This document shows positions 1-6,951 of a DNA stretch of 14,877 nucleotides, one piece after another; positions within the stretch are counted from its first letter, which is position 1, and each line of letters opens with the position of its first letter. The position numbers were made by a program, and so were the translations under genes. The stretch lies in NCBI RefSeq assembly GCF_025791835.1, contig NZ_JAOXLP010000059.1:1-14877 (forward strand), written 5' to 3'. Below the pieces are notes generated by a model. The model ran no database searches. It was not told the origin of the DNA and was given only the letters and a program-made list of their open reading frames with translations. The stretch is from Roseomonas xinghualingensis (GTDB lineage: Bacteria; Pseudomonadota; Alphaproteobacteria; Acetobacterales; Acetobacteraceae).

Positions 1-25
1 CGCTCAACAACTCCATGTCGATCAC
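1..25 (-). CDS. istA: IS21 transposase IstA, first codons only
   Basis: On the minus strand a GTG at 25-23 opens a frame reading V-I-D-M-E-L-L-S before the window ends. IstA proteins commonly start with a short Met-Ile-Asp-like stretch followed by the helix-turn-helix, so this fits the start of istA just inside the IS21 end. An alternative start is the in-frame ATG at 16-14, which has GGAG a few bases upstream; the two cannot be separated here. IstA would be the DDE recombinase of the element and work with the ATPase IstB, but neither catalytic domain is in view. The assignment depends on the terminal repeats next to it rather than on these eight residues. Confidence 0.5.
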
Positions 26-33
26 TCCGATAA

Positions 34-53
34 CCCCGGCCATCCGGCCGGGG
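34..53 (-). other. Hairpin in the istA leader
   Basis: A perfect 8-bp stem (CCCCGGCC / GGCCGGGG) with a 4-nt loop lies between the IS21 terminal repeats and the istA start. Read toward istA it is followed by TTAT. It could weaken transcription entering from outside the element or shape the istA leader. That role is inferred from position; the stem itself is directly visible. Confidence 0.6.
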
Positions 54-66
54 AGGTGAACAGACA

Positions 67-113
67 CGGGTCATTTCTCGGCGAAAACTTCGGCCCTTAC
101 CGGGTCAGCTCTC
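67..113 (-). repeat. IS21 terminal direct repeats (transposase-binding type)
   Basis: Two copies of CGGGTCA-NN-TCTC (plus-strand reading) occur at 67-79 and 101-113, matching at 11 of 13 positions and spaced 34 bp apart. Multiple short direct repeats near the tips are characteristic of IS21 elements and are thought to be transposase-binding sites. Confidence 0.65.
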
Positions 114-127
114 AGTGTAAATCAACA

Positions 128-1155
128 GTGGGGAGACTCGCTACACGGATATCTCCGGAACTCCGGCGCTCCGCCGAGCGGTGGTCGAGAAGTTCAAACG
201 CGACAACGGCCTCACCTATGCGCCGGAGGAGATCATCGTCTCCACAGGCGGCAAGCAGGTGATCTATGACGCGATGATCGCGACGCTGAACCCGGGCGAC
301 GAGGTCATTATCCCGACGCCCTGCTGGGTTTCCTATCCGGACATCGTCGGGCTTGCAGACGGAATCCCGGTGCTGCTGCCCTGCGGGTCTAACCAGGGCT
401 TCAAGCTCACGCCCACACAGTTAGAGGCCGCGATCACGCCACGCACCAAGTGGCTGGTGGTCAACACGCCATCCAACCCGACGGGCGCGACCTACAGCGC
501 GGAGGAGCTGGCTGGACTGGCGGAGGTACTGCTGCGCCATCCCCAGGTACTGGTCTTCACGGACGACATTTACGAAAAGCTGATCTTCGACGGACGCCGC
601 TTCGCTACCTTCGCGCAGGTCGAGCCACGGCTGCGGGAGCGCACCGTGACGATGAACGGCTGCTCCAAGGCTTATGCGATGACTGGTTGGCGCATCGGCT
701 TCGGTGGTGCACCGCGCGGGCTCATCAAGGCCATGGACAAGTTGCAGGGGCAGAGCACCTCCAGCACCTGCTCGGTTGCTCAGGCGGCGGCCATCGCGGC
801 GTTGATCGGCCCGCAGGACGAGACGGAGATGATGCGCCAAGCCTATGAGCGCCGGCGCAACATGGTCGTTGGCATGCTGAACGCGACGCCGGGACTGCGC
901 TGTCACATGCCGGAGGGCGCCTTCTACGCCTTCCCCGACATGTCCGCCTGTCTCGGCCGCAGTACGCCGACAGGGAAGAAAATCGAAAACGACTGGGACT
1001 TCGTCCTCGCATTGCTGTCCGAGGGCGGGGTAGCGGCGGTGCATGGCACCGCCTTCATGTTTCCGGGCCATTTTTGCATCAGTTTTGCTGCGTCTGACGC
1101 GGAGCTGGAGGAGGCCTGCCGTCGCATTCGGAAATTCTGCGAGGAGTTGATCTGA
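128..1155 (+). pseudogene. Class I/II aminotransferase (aspartate aminotransferase-like), 5' end lost to IS21
   Basis: PLP-dependent aminotransferase lacking roughly the first 60-70 residues of a family that is usually about 400 aa. Homology resumes at G-E-T-R-Y-T-D right after the IS21 tip at 127; a stop at 118-120 lies inside the IS, so the old frame is cut. The GTG at 181 is only the first available start in the remainder. Visible hallmarks are the cofactor-domain start GGKQVIYDA, the NTPSNPTGA loop, DDIYEKL with the PLP-contacting Asp/Tyr, and SKAYAMTGWRIG with the Schiff-base lysine (codon 667-669). Near the C-terminus the usual F-R-I-S-Y substrate-carboxylate motif reads F-C-I-S-F (Cys codon 1075-1077), removing the arginine that binds the substrate alpha-carboxylate. 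With the truncation this points to a dead gene. The exact substrate cannot be assigned. Confidence 0.85.
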
Positions 1156-1343
1156 CGCCAGTCCCCCGCCACTAGCTGTCAACTTGCCAATGCCTCCTGA
1201 TGAGCTCTAAGCGCTGCGACATGCACGCATCCGGCCAGTCGGCTATTGGTCGACACCGGCTTCGCGGCAAGAGCGGCACGGCCGGGCCGTAGCGGCGCCT
1301 GATGTCCGAGTGAGCTCAGAAAACCAAAAATTGTGAGATCAGA

Positions 1344-1403
1344 CTAGACCAGATGTCCGTCTGAGGCGGGCCACCCCCCGCCTCAGACGGACATCTGGTC
1401 TAG
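1344..1403. repeat. Perfect 27-bp inverted repeat (60-bp palindromic element)
   Basis: Left arm 1344-1370 and right arm 1377-1403 are exact reverse complements over 27 bases, separated by the 6-nt loop CCACCC. Both ends of the unit read CTAG. There is no T-tract, so a simple intrinsic terminator is unlikely. A weaker partial copy of one arm (GATGTCCG-NN-TGAG) lies at 1301-1314. Possible origins are a miniature palindromic element, a CTAG target duplication flanking two IS tips, or an abutted IS end-end junction. It borders the 3' end of the decayed hydrolase. Confidence 0.9.
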
Positions 1404-1960
1404 GCAGCGCGGGGCCCGGCTGTCCTGTTGCCGCCATGCTCTTGATGGCATCCGCCACGAAGGCGGGCGCGTCGTGATGTACCATGCGGCCGAGCCTTTG
1501 GACGACTTGGAGATCGCTCGCGGGCACCTCGCGTGCAGCCTGGCCGACTGCTCCTCTCAATCTACGATCCCGTCCTCCGCACCGCTGACGATTGAGCGGG
1601 CAGCCGACTCAGGTCGCCGTATCGCTCGCCCAACGCCGCCGCTGCGTGGATCAGGGCCACTGTCCTCGGCATTGGCCTCGATCTGCCACGGCTGCAGCAT
1701 GATCCAGGGCGGCACCGCGCCGGTGAAGGCGGCTGGCAGCGGCGTGGGCGCGAGCATCCTGCGAACCATCATCGGCAGCACGAGGCGTGCCGAACAACGC
1801 CGCGACGGTGTAGCGAATGGCGTCGTCGAGGCCAGGCAGCGCGGCCGGTGACGACATGGCCACAGCGGCGCGGGCCGGCGGGAAGTAGTCTCCGATAGGC
1901 CCTCGCAGGGTCACGTCCGTTCTTGGGAAGGCGACGAAGCCATTTGGACAGCCGGGACGG
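1404..1960 (-). pseudogene. Alpha/beta hydrolase, decayed (multiple frameshifts)
   Basis: Three minus-strand reading frames carry consecutive pieces of one alpha/beta-hydrolase-fold protein. Around 1930-1780 one frame gives Y-F-P-P-A-R and PGLDDAIRYTVAALFG, the cap-domain region. Around 1781-1560 a second gives APTPLPAAFTGAVPPW and the acid segment SGAEDGIVD. Around 1560-1430 a third gives SDLQVVQRLGRMVHHDAPAF. At least two frameshifts are therefore needed to join them. The third piece normally contains G-H-M around the catalytic histidine; here it reads G-R-M, so the catalytic His appears replaced by Arg. The N-terminal half with the oxyanion loop and nucleophile elbow (G-x-S-x-G) was not found. 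The ancestral enzyme would be a small-molecule esterase/hydrolase of unknown substrate. Confidence 0.7.
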
Positions 1961-2160
1961 GCGCTCTGCGGTCCTCTGGCTGGCAATCCTTTTCCCCAGG
2001 CGGAGCCATGAGGGGCGGCCTGTGATCAGGAAGCGCGCCCCAAGGCGCGCCCGTCCACCAAACCTTACGTCCCAGGAAACAAAACCAACTCGGCTCCCCG
2101 GCATGCATGGTGCGCCTGGCGCTGTGGGCCTTCAGACGCCGGTGCTCCGGCGTGATTCCA

Positions 2161-2442
2161 TCAGCCAGATGCCCTCTTGCTGCCTGATGTCCTTGCGGCG
2201 GAGACCGGCAACCTCCTCACGCCGCCTTCCTGAAATGCGCGGAGCAGCGGGATCCAGAACCGGGCATCGCGGGCGTCATCGTGCGAGAAGTCGTGCGCAG
2301 CGATGATGTCATTCCGCTCGGTCAGGGAGAGATGCCCGCGATCCAGGGCGAGCTTGAAGAAGACAGAGAGGGCCGGCAGGTGGCGCTTGTCCGTCTTGTC
2401 CGTCTTGTCCGTCTTGTCCGTCTTGTCGGTCAGCCGCGGCAC
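2161..2442 (-). CDS. Small hypothetical ORF with N-terminal (Thr-Asp-Lys)5
   Basis: A minus-strand frame of 93 codons starting at a GTG (2442-2440). Residues 5-19 are five Thr-Asp-Lys units, encoded by a 9-nt minisatellite. The following segment (LPALSVFFKLALDRGHLSL, then TERNDIIAAHDFSHDDARD) looks protein-like, with alternating hydrophobic and charged residues, but I do not recognise a family. There is no clear ribosome-binding site at the GTG and no operon partner. It could be a real small protein, the tail of a broken gene or a chance frame in high-GC DNA. A repeat unit of 9 nt keeps the frame open whatever the copy number. Confidence 0.25.
   Translation of the reverse strand: MPRLTDKTDKTDKTDKTDKRHLPALSVFFKLALDRGHLSLTERNDIIAAHDFSHDDARDARFWIPLLRAFQEGGVRRLPVSAARTSGSKRASG
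2386..2430. repeat. 9-nt minisatellite, five units
   Basis: CTTGTCCGT is repeated four times exactly (2386-2421) and a fifth time with one mismatch (2422-2430). On the minus strand each unit encodes Thr-Asp-Lys. Such tandem repeats are prone to copy-number change by slippage. Confidence 0.95.
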
Positions 2443-2504
2443 CGGGCCCCGACCAGATGCTTCGGGCTGTTGGGACTAGAAATCCTGCCTCAAGTCGGAG
2501 CTTG

Positions 2505-3112
2505 GGCGCCCGTCCTTGATGTGCTGGACGGAGGTGGTGGTGGCATCCACCATCAGCGGGATGTGGCCAGCCAGCAGGTCATTCATGGCGGGCCGGCCGC
2601 CGCGATACGGCACATAGATCAGCTGGGTGCCCGTCATCATCTTCAGCAACTCGGCACTCATATGCGTCGTGGTACCGATCCCCGCCGTGCCATAGGTCAG
2701 CGGCTCCTTCTTCGCGAGTTCCAGCAGTCCGGCGATGTCATTCGCCGGGAAGCCGGGATGGGCGACGAAGATATTCGCGGTGGTGCAGGCAAGAGCCAGC
2801 GGCGTGAATGCCGTTGGTGCCGCCCGAGCCGAAGAACCAAGTATAGCCATCGGATGCCGCACGTGCTGCGGCCGCGGTGCCCACCGTGCCGCCCCCGCCG
2901 GTGAGATTCTCGATCACGATGGTCCAGCCGGTGGCGGAGCGAATTTCAGCCGCTAGGATACGGGCCAGCACATCCGTTGGGCCGCCAGCCGCGAAGGGAA
3001 TGATCAGGCGGATGGGCTTGGCCGGATAGCCGCCCTGCGCCCATCCCCGGCCGGGAATGGACAGCAGCGGCGCGGCGAGTGCCGTGCGCAGCAGGGCACG
3101 GCGCCTGATACA
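2505..3112 (-). pseudogene. Bug/TctC-family tricarboxylate-transporter binding protein, decayed
   Basis: Periplasmic solute-binding protein of tripartite tricarboxylate transporters, broken in three ways. The 5' part (about 3112-2830, minus) carries a signal-like RRRALLRTALAAPLL, the mature start YPAKPIRLIIPFAAGG, and DGYTWFFGSGGTNGIH. No start codon lies between this and an in-frame TAG upstream, so the start is lost. After T-N-G-I-H the frame changes and about a dozen residues (normally the N-P-x-L-x-x-x-L-P-Y-D-P region) are missing. The second part (about 2840-2505) reads TTANIFVAHPGF, LTYGTAGIGTTTHMSAEL and YVPYRGGRPAMNDLLAG. Homology ends at H-I-K-D-G-R, so roughly the last 100 of about 320 residues are absent. 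It cannot encode a working binding protein. Ligand unknown. Confidence 0.85.
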
Positions 3113-3447
3113 AGGCTAAGGCCATACAGCAAGCAGCAAGGCGTTGTCTGGTGGCTCCGAGAACGTGCCTCAGTTCACGTACCAGTACCGTAGGATGTTC
3201 GGCTCGCCTCCGGAGAGGGACGTAGAAGCAGCGCGGCTGTCTACCAAGGTGCCGACGTAATTTCCTCAGTGCGCGGCCACCGGTGCGAGAAGGGGGGCGC
3301 CGTTGATCCTATGAGGGCACATGCATCTCCAGCGGTACCGGGTCGCCTGCGATGATCCGCGTGCAGCATTTTCTACCCTTGCCCTCAGCACATCGCCACG
3401 GACACGGAGCGAACCTTAACGAGGCTCCTACCAAGGCCTGCAAGACA
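3113..3447. other. Stretch without a supported gene
   Basis: Sequence between the broken start of the Bug pseudogene and the IclR stop. The frames are short and unlike known families. A minus-strand frame ending I-I-A-G-D-P-V-P-L-E-M-H before a stop near 3309 looks vaguely like a protein C-terminus, but upstream it merely overlaps the IclR gene in another frame, so I do not call it. Confidence 0.5.
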
Positions 3448-4236
3448 TCATCCCCGGATCGCACGCGCTGCCTCGATCGCAAGCGGCGCGATCTTCTCTC
3501 GGAAGCTCTTGGCGTTCCAATGTGCCAGGGAGCCCGCGACATGGATGGCGGCCACGGGGCGTGCGCTTGCATCGGTTATAGCAACGCCGATTGCCATTTC
3601 CCCAATAGCCCATTCTTGCTCCGTGAATGAATAGGCGTCACGCCGTGCCTCCTCTACCTTGGCGATGATTGCCGCCGGATCTGTCAGGGTATAGCGCGTG
3701 AGCGGCTTCAGCTCGGACCTTCGCAGAATAGAGGCCACCTCCTCGTCCGACAGAAAGGCCATGGCGGCGCGACCGCCAGTGGAGCAGTACGTCGGCAGCC
3801 GTCGCCCGATCAGAGTGGCCACAAAGGTCTCCATGCGGCTGTGCAGCCGCAGCGCGTAGATGATTGAGAGGTCGTCGAAAAGGCCGAAATCCACGCGCTG
3901 CCCAGTGGCTGTGCGAAGTTCGGCCAGCACTGGAAAGGCGCGCTCGACCAGGGGGTGCATCCGCTGGAAGTCAAAGGTGCGGTCCAGCACCGACAGGCCC
4001 GGCCGAAGGCGGCCGGTTACTCCGTCGCGCTCCAGATAACCGAGGGCTTGCAGGGTGTAGCAGATGCGCTGCGCTCCGCTCTTGTCGATGCCCGCCGCCG
4101 CTGCGAGCTCGGCAAGGGATTGCGGAACCTGTCTGCTTCCGAAAGCCTCTAGCACACGCATGGTTCGCGCGACCGTCTGAAGGAACAGGCGCGGATCGCC
4201 TCCGTCCTCCGGCCGAGCTGCATTTTGGTTTGACAT
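3448..4236 (-). CDS. IclR-family transcriptional regulator
   Basis: Intact 262-aa regulator. Residues about 18-80 form the winged helix-turn-helix (LQTVARTMRVLEAFG, LAELAAAAGIDKSGAQRIC, TLQALGYLERDG). Residues about 90-262 form the GAF-like effector domain (VDFGLFDDLSIIYALRL, GRRLPTYCSTGGRAAMAFL, EWAIGEMAIGVAITD). IclR proteins usually bind small aromatic or aliphatic acids and control an adjacent, often divergent, catabolic operon. The ATG at 4236 is preferred because GGGAG sits five bases before it; the longer frame would need a TTG at 4290 and would extend across the intergenic palindrome. It faces the dehydrogenase pseudogene at 4344, its likely former target, and may autoregulate. No damage is visible, though its known neighbour is dead. 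The effector cannot be named. Confidence 0.93.
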   Translation of the reverse strand: MSNQNAARPEDGGDPRLFLQTVARTMRVLEAFGSRQVPQSLAELAAAAGIDKSGAQRICYTLQALGYLERDGVTGRLRPGLSVLDRTFDFQRMHPLVERAFPVLAELRTATGQRVDFGLFDDLSIIYALRLHSRMETFVATLIGRRLPTYCSTGGRAAMAFLSDEEVASILRRSELKPLTRYTLTDPAAIIAKVEEARRDAYSFTEQEWAIGEMAIGVAITDASARPVAAIHVAGSLAHWNAKSFREKIAPLAIEAARAIRG

Positions 4237-4275
4237 GCTAGCTCCCAACTTCCTACGCTCCTTAAGCGATGCGGT

Positions 4276-4294
4276 CGTATTGCACAACAATACG
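4276..4294. promoter_or_regulatory. Candidate IclR-type operator palindrome
   Basis: CGTATTGCACAACAATACG is a perfect 7-bp inverted repeat with a 5-nt spacer, AT-rich against its surroundings. It lies in the 107-bp gap between the divergent IclR gene (start 4236) and dehydrogenase remnant (start 4344). Position and symmetry fit an operator for the adjacent regulator. The binding itself is inferred. Confidence 0.5.
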
Positions 4295-4343
4295 GGAATC
4301 TGAGTGGTTGGTGGTGTTAACCCGACGGAAGCCCGTCGCTGAG

Positions 4344-4980
4344 ATGGGACGGCTGGACGACCGGGCGGTCGCCGTCACCGGGGCTGCCCAGGGGGGTGGC
4401 GCGGCCATCGACCAGCGCTTTCTCGCGGAGGACGCGCGCCTCTCGATCATTGACGAGCCCGAGCAGATGACCGGCCTGGCCCCGCGACCGGAGGTGCGCA
4501 ACTTCGTCGCCGACCTCTCCGCACCCGGGGCAGGCGAAGTGGCCGCTCGTGCCGCGCTCGATGCCTGTGGCCGGGTCGACACACTGGTGAACAACGCGGG
4601 GACCGGCGGCTCAAAGTCGCTGGTTGAGTCCGACGACGCGCTGAACGACCGCTTCATCGATACCAACCGGAGATCTGTCCTGCACGTCACGCGCGCCATT
4701 CCGCCGCGTCTGTCGCGGCCTGGCGGACGCATCATCAACATCCACCTCACCCTCAGCTTGGCAGGCTATTCGGGGACCACGGCCTGGGGGTTCACGTGCC
4801 AGATGGCAGCCGACCTGGGCCCGGAGGGCGTTCCCGTAAACACCATAGTGTCCGGCGTGACTGGAGAGGCCGATGACTGAGAAGCACTTGGCGAAGCCAT
4901 ACTACGTCAGAGCCATAATCGACCCCGCGCCGCTGCGTCGTGCCGGCCGGCCTAATGAGATCACGGTGGTGGCGGCGAAG
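4344..4980 (+). pseudogene. Short-chain dehydrogenase/reductase, inactivated
   Basis: An SDR-fold NAD(P)-dependent oxidoreductase. From the ATG at 4344 it reads MGRLDDRAVAVTGAAQGGGA, with the cofactor-binding G-x-x-x-G-x-G, later TLVNNAG (the NNAG motif) and GGRIINIHLTLSLAGYSG. The text then jumps from G-T-T-A to W-G-F-T-C-Q-M-A-A-D-L. In intact homologues about eight residues holding the catalytic Tyr-x-x-x-Lys lie between, so an in-frame deletion has removed the active site. Downstream, an extra G at 4863-4864 breaks the frame; deleting it restores V-T-E-R-P-M-T-E-K-H and KPYYVRAIIDPAPLRRAGRP. Homology fades after N-E-I-T-V-V-A near 4980, losing the last 25-30 residues. The original substrate is unknown. 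It faces the IclR gene and was probably its target. Confidence 0.87.
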
Positions 4981-5355
4981 CGTGCGCTGGGTGTGGTTCC
5001 CAAAGGCTCCCTCTCCCCGGCTGGCGAGGCGAACGACAACCTTACCTGGCTCCTGAACCTGCGTGGCTTCCTCTGTGACAGTTCCCTGCTGGATGACGTA
5101 GTGCCCTACCGCATGCCGGCGCCCGACAGCAGGAAGGGGGCGGTGGAGTTGTCCCGGCAATGGAGCGCAGATAATGCGCCCCATGCCCTGTGTCGCGCCT
5201 TTGGCGACGAACTCAGCGGTTGGCGAGTCGAGGGAGATTGCCTCCAGTTCGTAGACAGCTGCTTCGCAGTTCTGTGGAACGTAGAACATAGTGCACGGAA
5301 CATAGCGCGCTAAAGCCGTGCCGAACCATCGCAATGTGGATTTAGGGCTTCGACG
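4981..5355. other. Stretch without an assignable gene
   Basis: Follows the point where the dehydrogenase remnant loses homology and runs to the next start at 5356. A plus-strand frame contains D-N-L-T-W-L-L-N-L-R-G, faintly like the N-terminal domain of M24 (aminopeptidase P-like) proteins, but nothing else in the frame supports that. Minus-strand frames are equally unremarkable. No RNA gene or clear promoter is visible. Confidence 0.45.
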
Positions 5356-6951
5356 ATGACGAGCTTCCCGTACCTTCCGCGGCGTACTCTGCTCAGCGTG
5401 CCGTTCGCACTCACTCCGCTTGAAAGGGCACGCGCGCAGGCGCCGAACGGGCCGGCGCTGACGATCGGCGTCGGGGCACCCCCGACCTCCATGGACCCTC
5501 ACTTCCACAACATCGGGCCCAACAACGCGATCACCATGCACGTGTTTGACGGACTTGTGGTGCGGGATGGCCAAGCCCAGGCGCGTCCTGCTCTGGCCGA
5601 GAGTTGGCGTGTCCTTTCTGAGACCGAATGGGAGTTCCGCCTGCGCCGTAATGTGCGATGGCATGACGGGAAGCCTTTCACCGCCGACGATGTCGTATTC
5701 ACCTTCGAACGAGTACCGAACGTGGCTGGCAGCCCTGGCAGCTTCGGTGGCTTCCTGCGATTCGTTGAAAAGGTAGACGTGTTGGACCCCCATCTTATCC
5801 GAGTCCGCACGCGCCGGCCTAATCCACTCCTGCCGCTTGACCTCGCCTCTGTCTCCATTATCGCTCGTCACGTAAACGGCGTGGCAACCGAAGACTACAA
5901 CAGCGGCAGGGCCGCGGTAGGAACAGGGCCATACCACCTCGTTTCCTACGCCGCGAACGACCGCGCGGTCTTCAAGCGTAACCCGGACTGGTGGGGCGGG
6001 GCGGAGCCGTGGGAGACAGTGAACTACCGGTTCCTCGCGAACGACGCCTCCCGGACAGCCGCTCTCCTATCCGGCGATGTGGACATGATCGATCAGATCC
6101 CAACCAGTGATCTAAGTAAATTGAGGCGTGATCCTCGCGTGACGGTAAACGAAATCGTCAGTCTGCGGACCATGTTCATGACCCCTAATCACGGGCCCGA
6201 AGGTGGCCACCCGCATGTCACCGACACCAGAGGCGCTCCGCTTCCAAAGAACCCCTTTCTCGACGCTCGCGTTCGCCAGGCGCTCTCGCTGGCAATCAAT
6301 CGGGAGGCCCTCGCCAGCCATGTGATGGAGGGCGCCGCTGTACCCACAGGCCAATGGCTTCCAGAAGGTGCCTTCGGCTACAATCCCGCTGTCCGACCCG
6401 ATCCCTTCGATCCGGATGCGGCGAAGCAGCTGTTAGCAGAGGCAGGATACCCCGCCGGGTTTCATATCACTGTCCTGACGCCGAATGACCGCTGGCCGAA
6501 TGATGCTCGAGTGACGCAAGCGGTTGCGCAAATGTGGACCCGTGTGGGGGTTCGGACGGCGGTGGAGGCCCTTCCTTTTGCGGCCTTCGTTCAGCGCCGC
6601 AGCCGCCACGACGTGCCAATGTCACTTTCGGCCTGGGGTAGCGCGACAGGTGAGGCTAGCAACTATCTCGTAAACATCGTCAATACGGCAAATCGCGAGC
6701 ATCTTACCGGCGCCAACAATCTCTGGCGACATTCCGATCCGGCCATGGACGAACTTACGGCCCTCGCGTCCGCCGCGATGGACGACGCGTCGCGCGAGGC
6801 ACTGTGGCACAAGGCAGTAGAGCGGTACGCGCTGGAGCGACCCTACATCCAGCTGCTCCAGCTCACCACAAGCTGGGCAACGCGTCGCGGACTGCGGTAC
6901 GCGCCGCGCATGGACGAACGCACCGTCGCGATGGGTGTCCGGACCGCTTAA
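5356..6951 (+). CDS. ABC transporter substrate-binding protein, family 5 (peptide/nickel type)
   Basis: Intact 531-aa extracytoplasmic binding protein of the DppA/OppA (SBP_bac_5) family, which delivers peptides, opines, glycosides or similar ligands to an ABC permease. Residues 1-28 form an export signal (P-R-R-T-L-L-S, then a short hydrophobic run to A-R-A-Q). Family hallmarks in order are LTIGVGAPPTSMDPH near residue 35, ALAESWRVLSETEWEFRLR, VRWHDGKPFTADDVVFTFER, VGTGPYHLVSY near 195, ARVRQALSLAINREAL near 315, and FDPDAAKQLLAEAGYPAG near 355. The C-terminus looks native (A-P-R-M-D-E-R-T). The ribosome-binding site is weak. No permease or ATPase gene follows: an IS3 remnant begins directly after the stop, so this is an orphan unless the partners lie elsewhere. 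Ligand unknown. Confidence 0.93.
   Translation: MTSFPYLPRRTLLSVPFALTPLERARAQAPNGPALTIGVGAPPTSMDPHFHNIGPNNAITMHVFDGLVVRDGQAQARPALAESWRVLSETEWEFRLRRNVRWHDGKPFTADDVVFTFERVPNVAGSPGSFGGFLRFVEKVDVLDPHLIRVRTRRPNPLLPLDLASVSIIARHVNGVATEDYNSGRAAVGTGPYHLVSYAANDRAVFKRNPDWWGGAEPWETVNYRFLANDASRTAALLSGDVDMIDQIPTSDLSKLRRDPRVTVNEIVSLRTMFMTPNHGPEGGHPHVTDTRGAPLPKNPFLDARVRQALSLAINREALASHVMEGAAVPTGQWLPEGAFGYNPAVRPDPFDPDAAKQLLAEAGYPAGFHITVLTPNDRWPNDARVTQAVAQMWTRVGVRTAVEALPFAAFVQRRSRHDVPMSLSAWGSATGEASNYLVNIVNTANREHLTGANNLWRHSDPAMDELTALASAAMDDASREALWHKAVERYALERPYIQLLQLTTSWATRRGLRYAPRMDERTVAMGVRTA

Larger units (their letters stand above)
1..127 (-). mobile_element. IS21-family insertion sequence, left end (partial)
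   Basis: Read on the minus strand, this begins with TGTTGATTTACACTGAGAGC at 127 and runs into a gene start at the window edge. A TG tip followed by repeated blocks of the type GAGA-NN-TGACCCG is the usual terminal structure of IS21-family elements. The tip falls exactly where the reading frame of the neighbouring aminotransferase loses homology, so the element sits inside that gene. Only the transposase-proximal end is in the window; the rest of istA, istB and the other end lie to the left. Family assignment comes from recognising the termini, not from a search. A target duplication cannot be tested because the far end is absent. Confidence 0.75.
1961..2504. other. Stretch without an assignable gene
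   Basis: No open frame here matches a family I recognise. The only protein-like frame is the short minus-strand ORF with the Thr-Asp-Lys repeat (2161-2442). The rest lies between two pseudogenes and is plausibly rearranged debris; the broken 3' end of the Bug pseudogene joins it near 2505. Confidence 0.5.

Noticed and set aside
2386..2430. Tandem repeat as a possible CRISPR or iteron array
   Set aside because: The units are only 9 nt with no spacers and there is no rep gene; it is a simple coding-type minisatellite.
4269..4343. Longer N-terminus for the SDR frame, starting at 4269
   Set aside because: The SDR fold begins at M-G-R-L-D near 4344; the extra 25 residues cover the divergent promoter region and the palindrome.
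5030..5110. W-L-L-N-L-R-G resembling an M24 aminopeptidase P N-terminal motif
   Set aside because: Only about ten residues match; nothing before or after supports the family, and no catalytic domain follows.
4792..5937. A 381-codon minus-strand open frame spanning the end of the SDR and the start of the ABC binding protein
   Set aside because: It overlaps two plus-strand genes with strong family motifs and shows no domain of its own.
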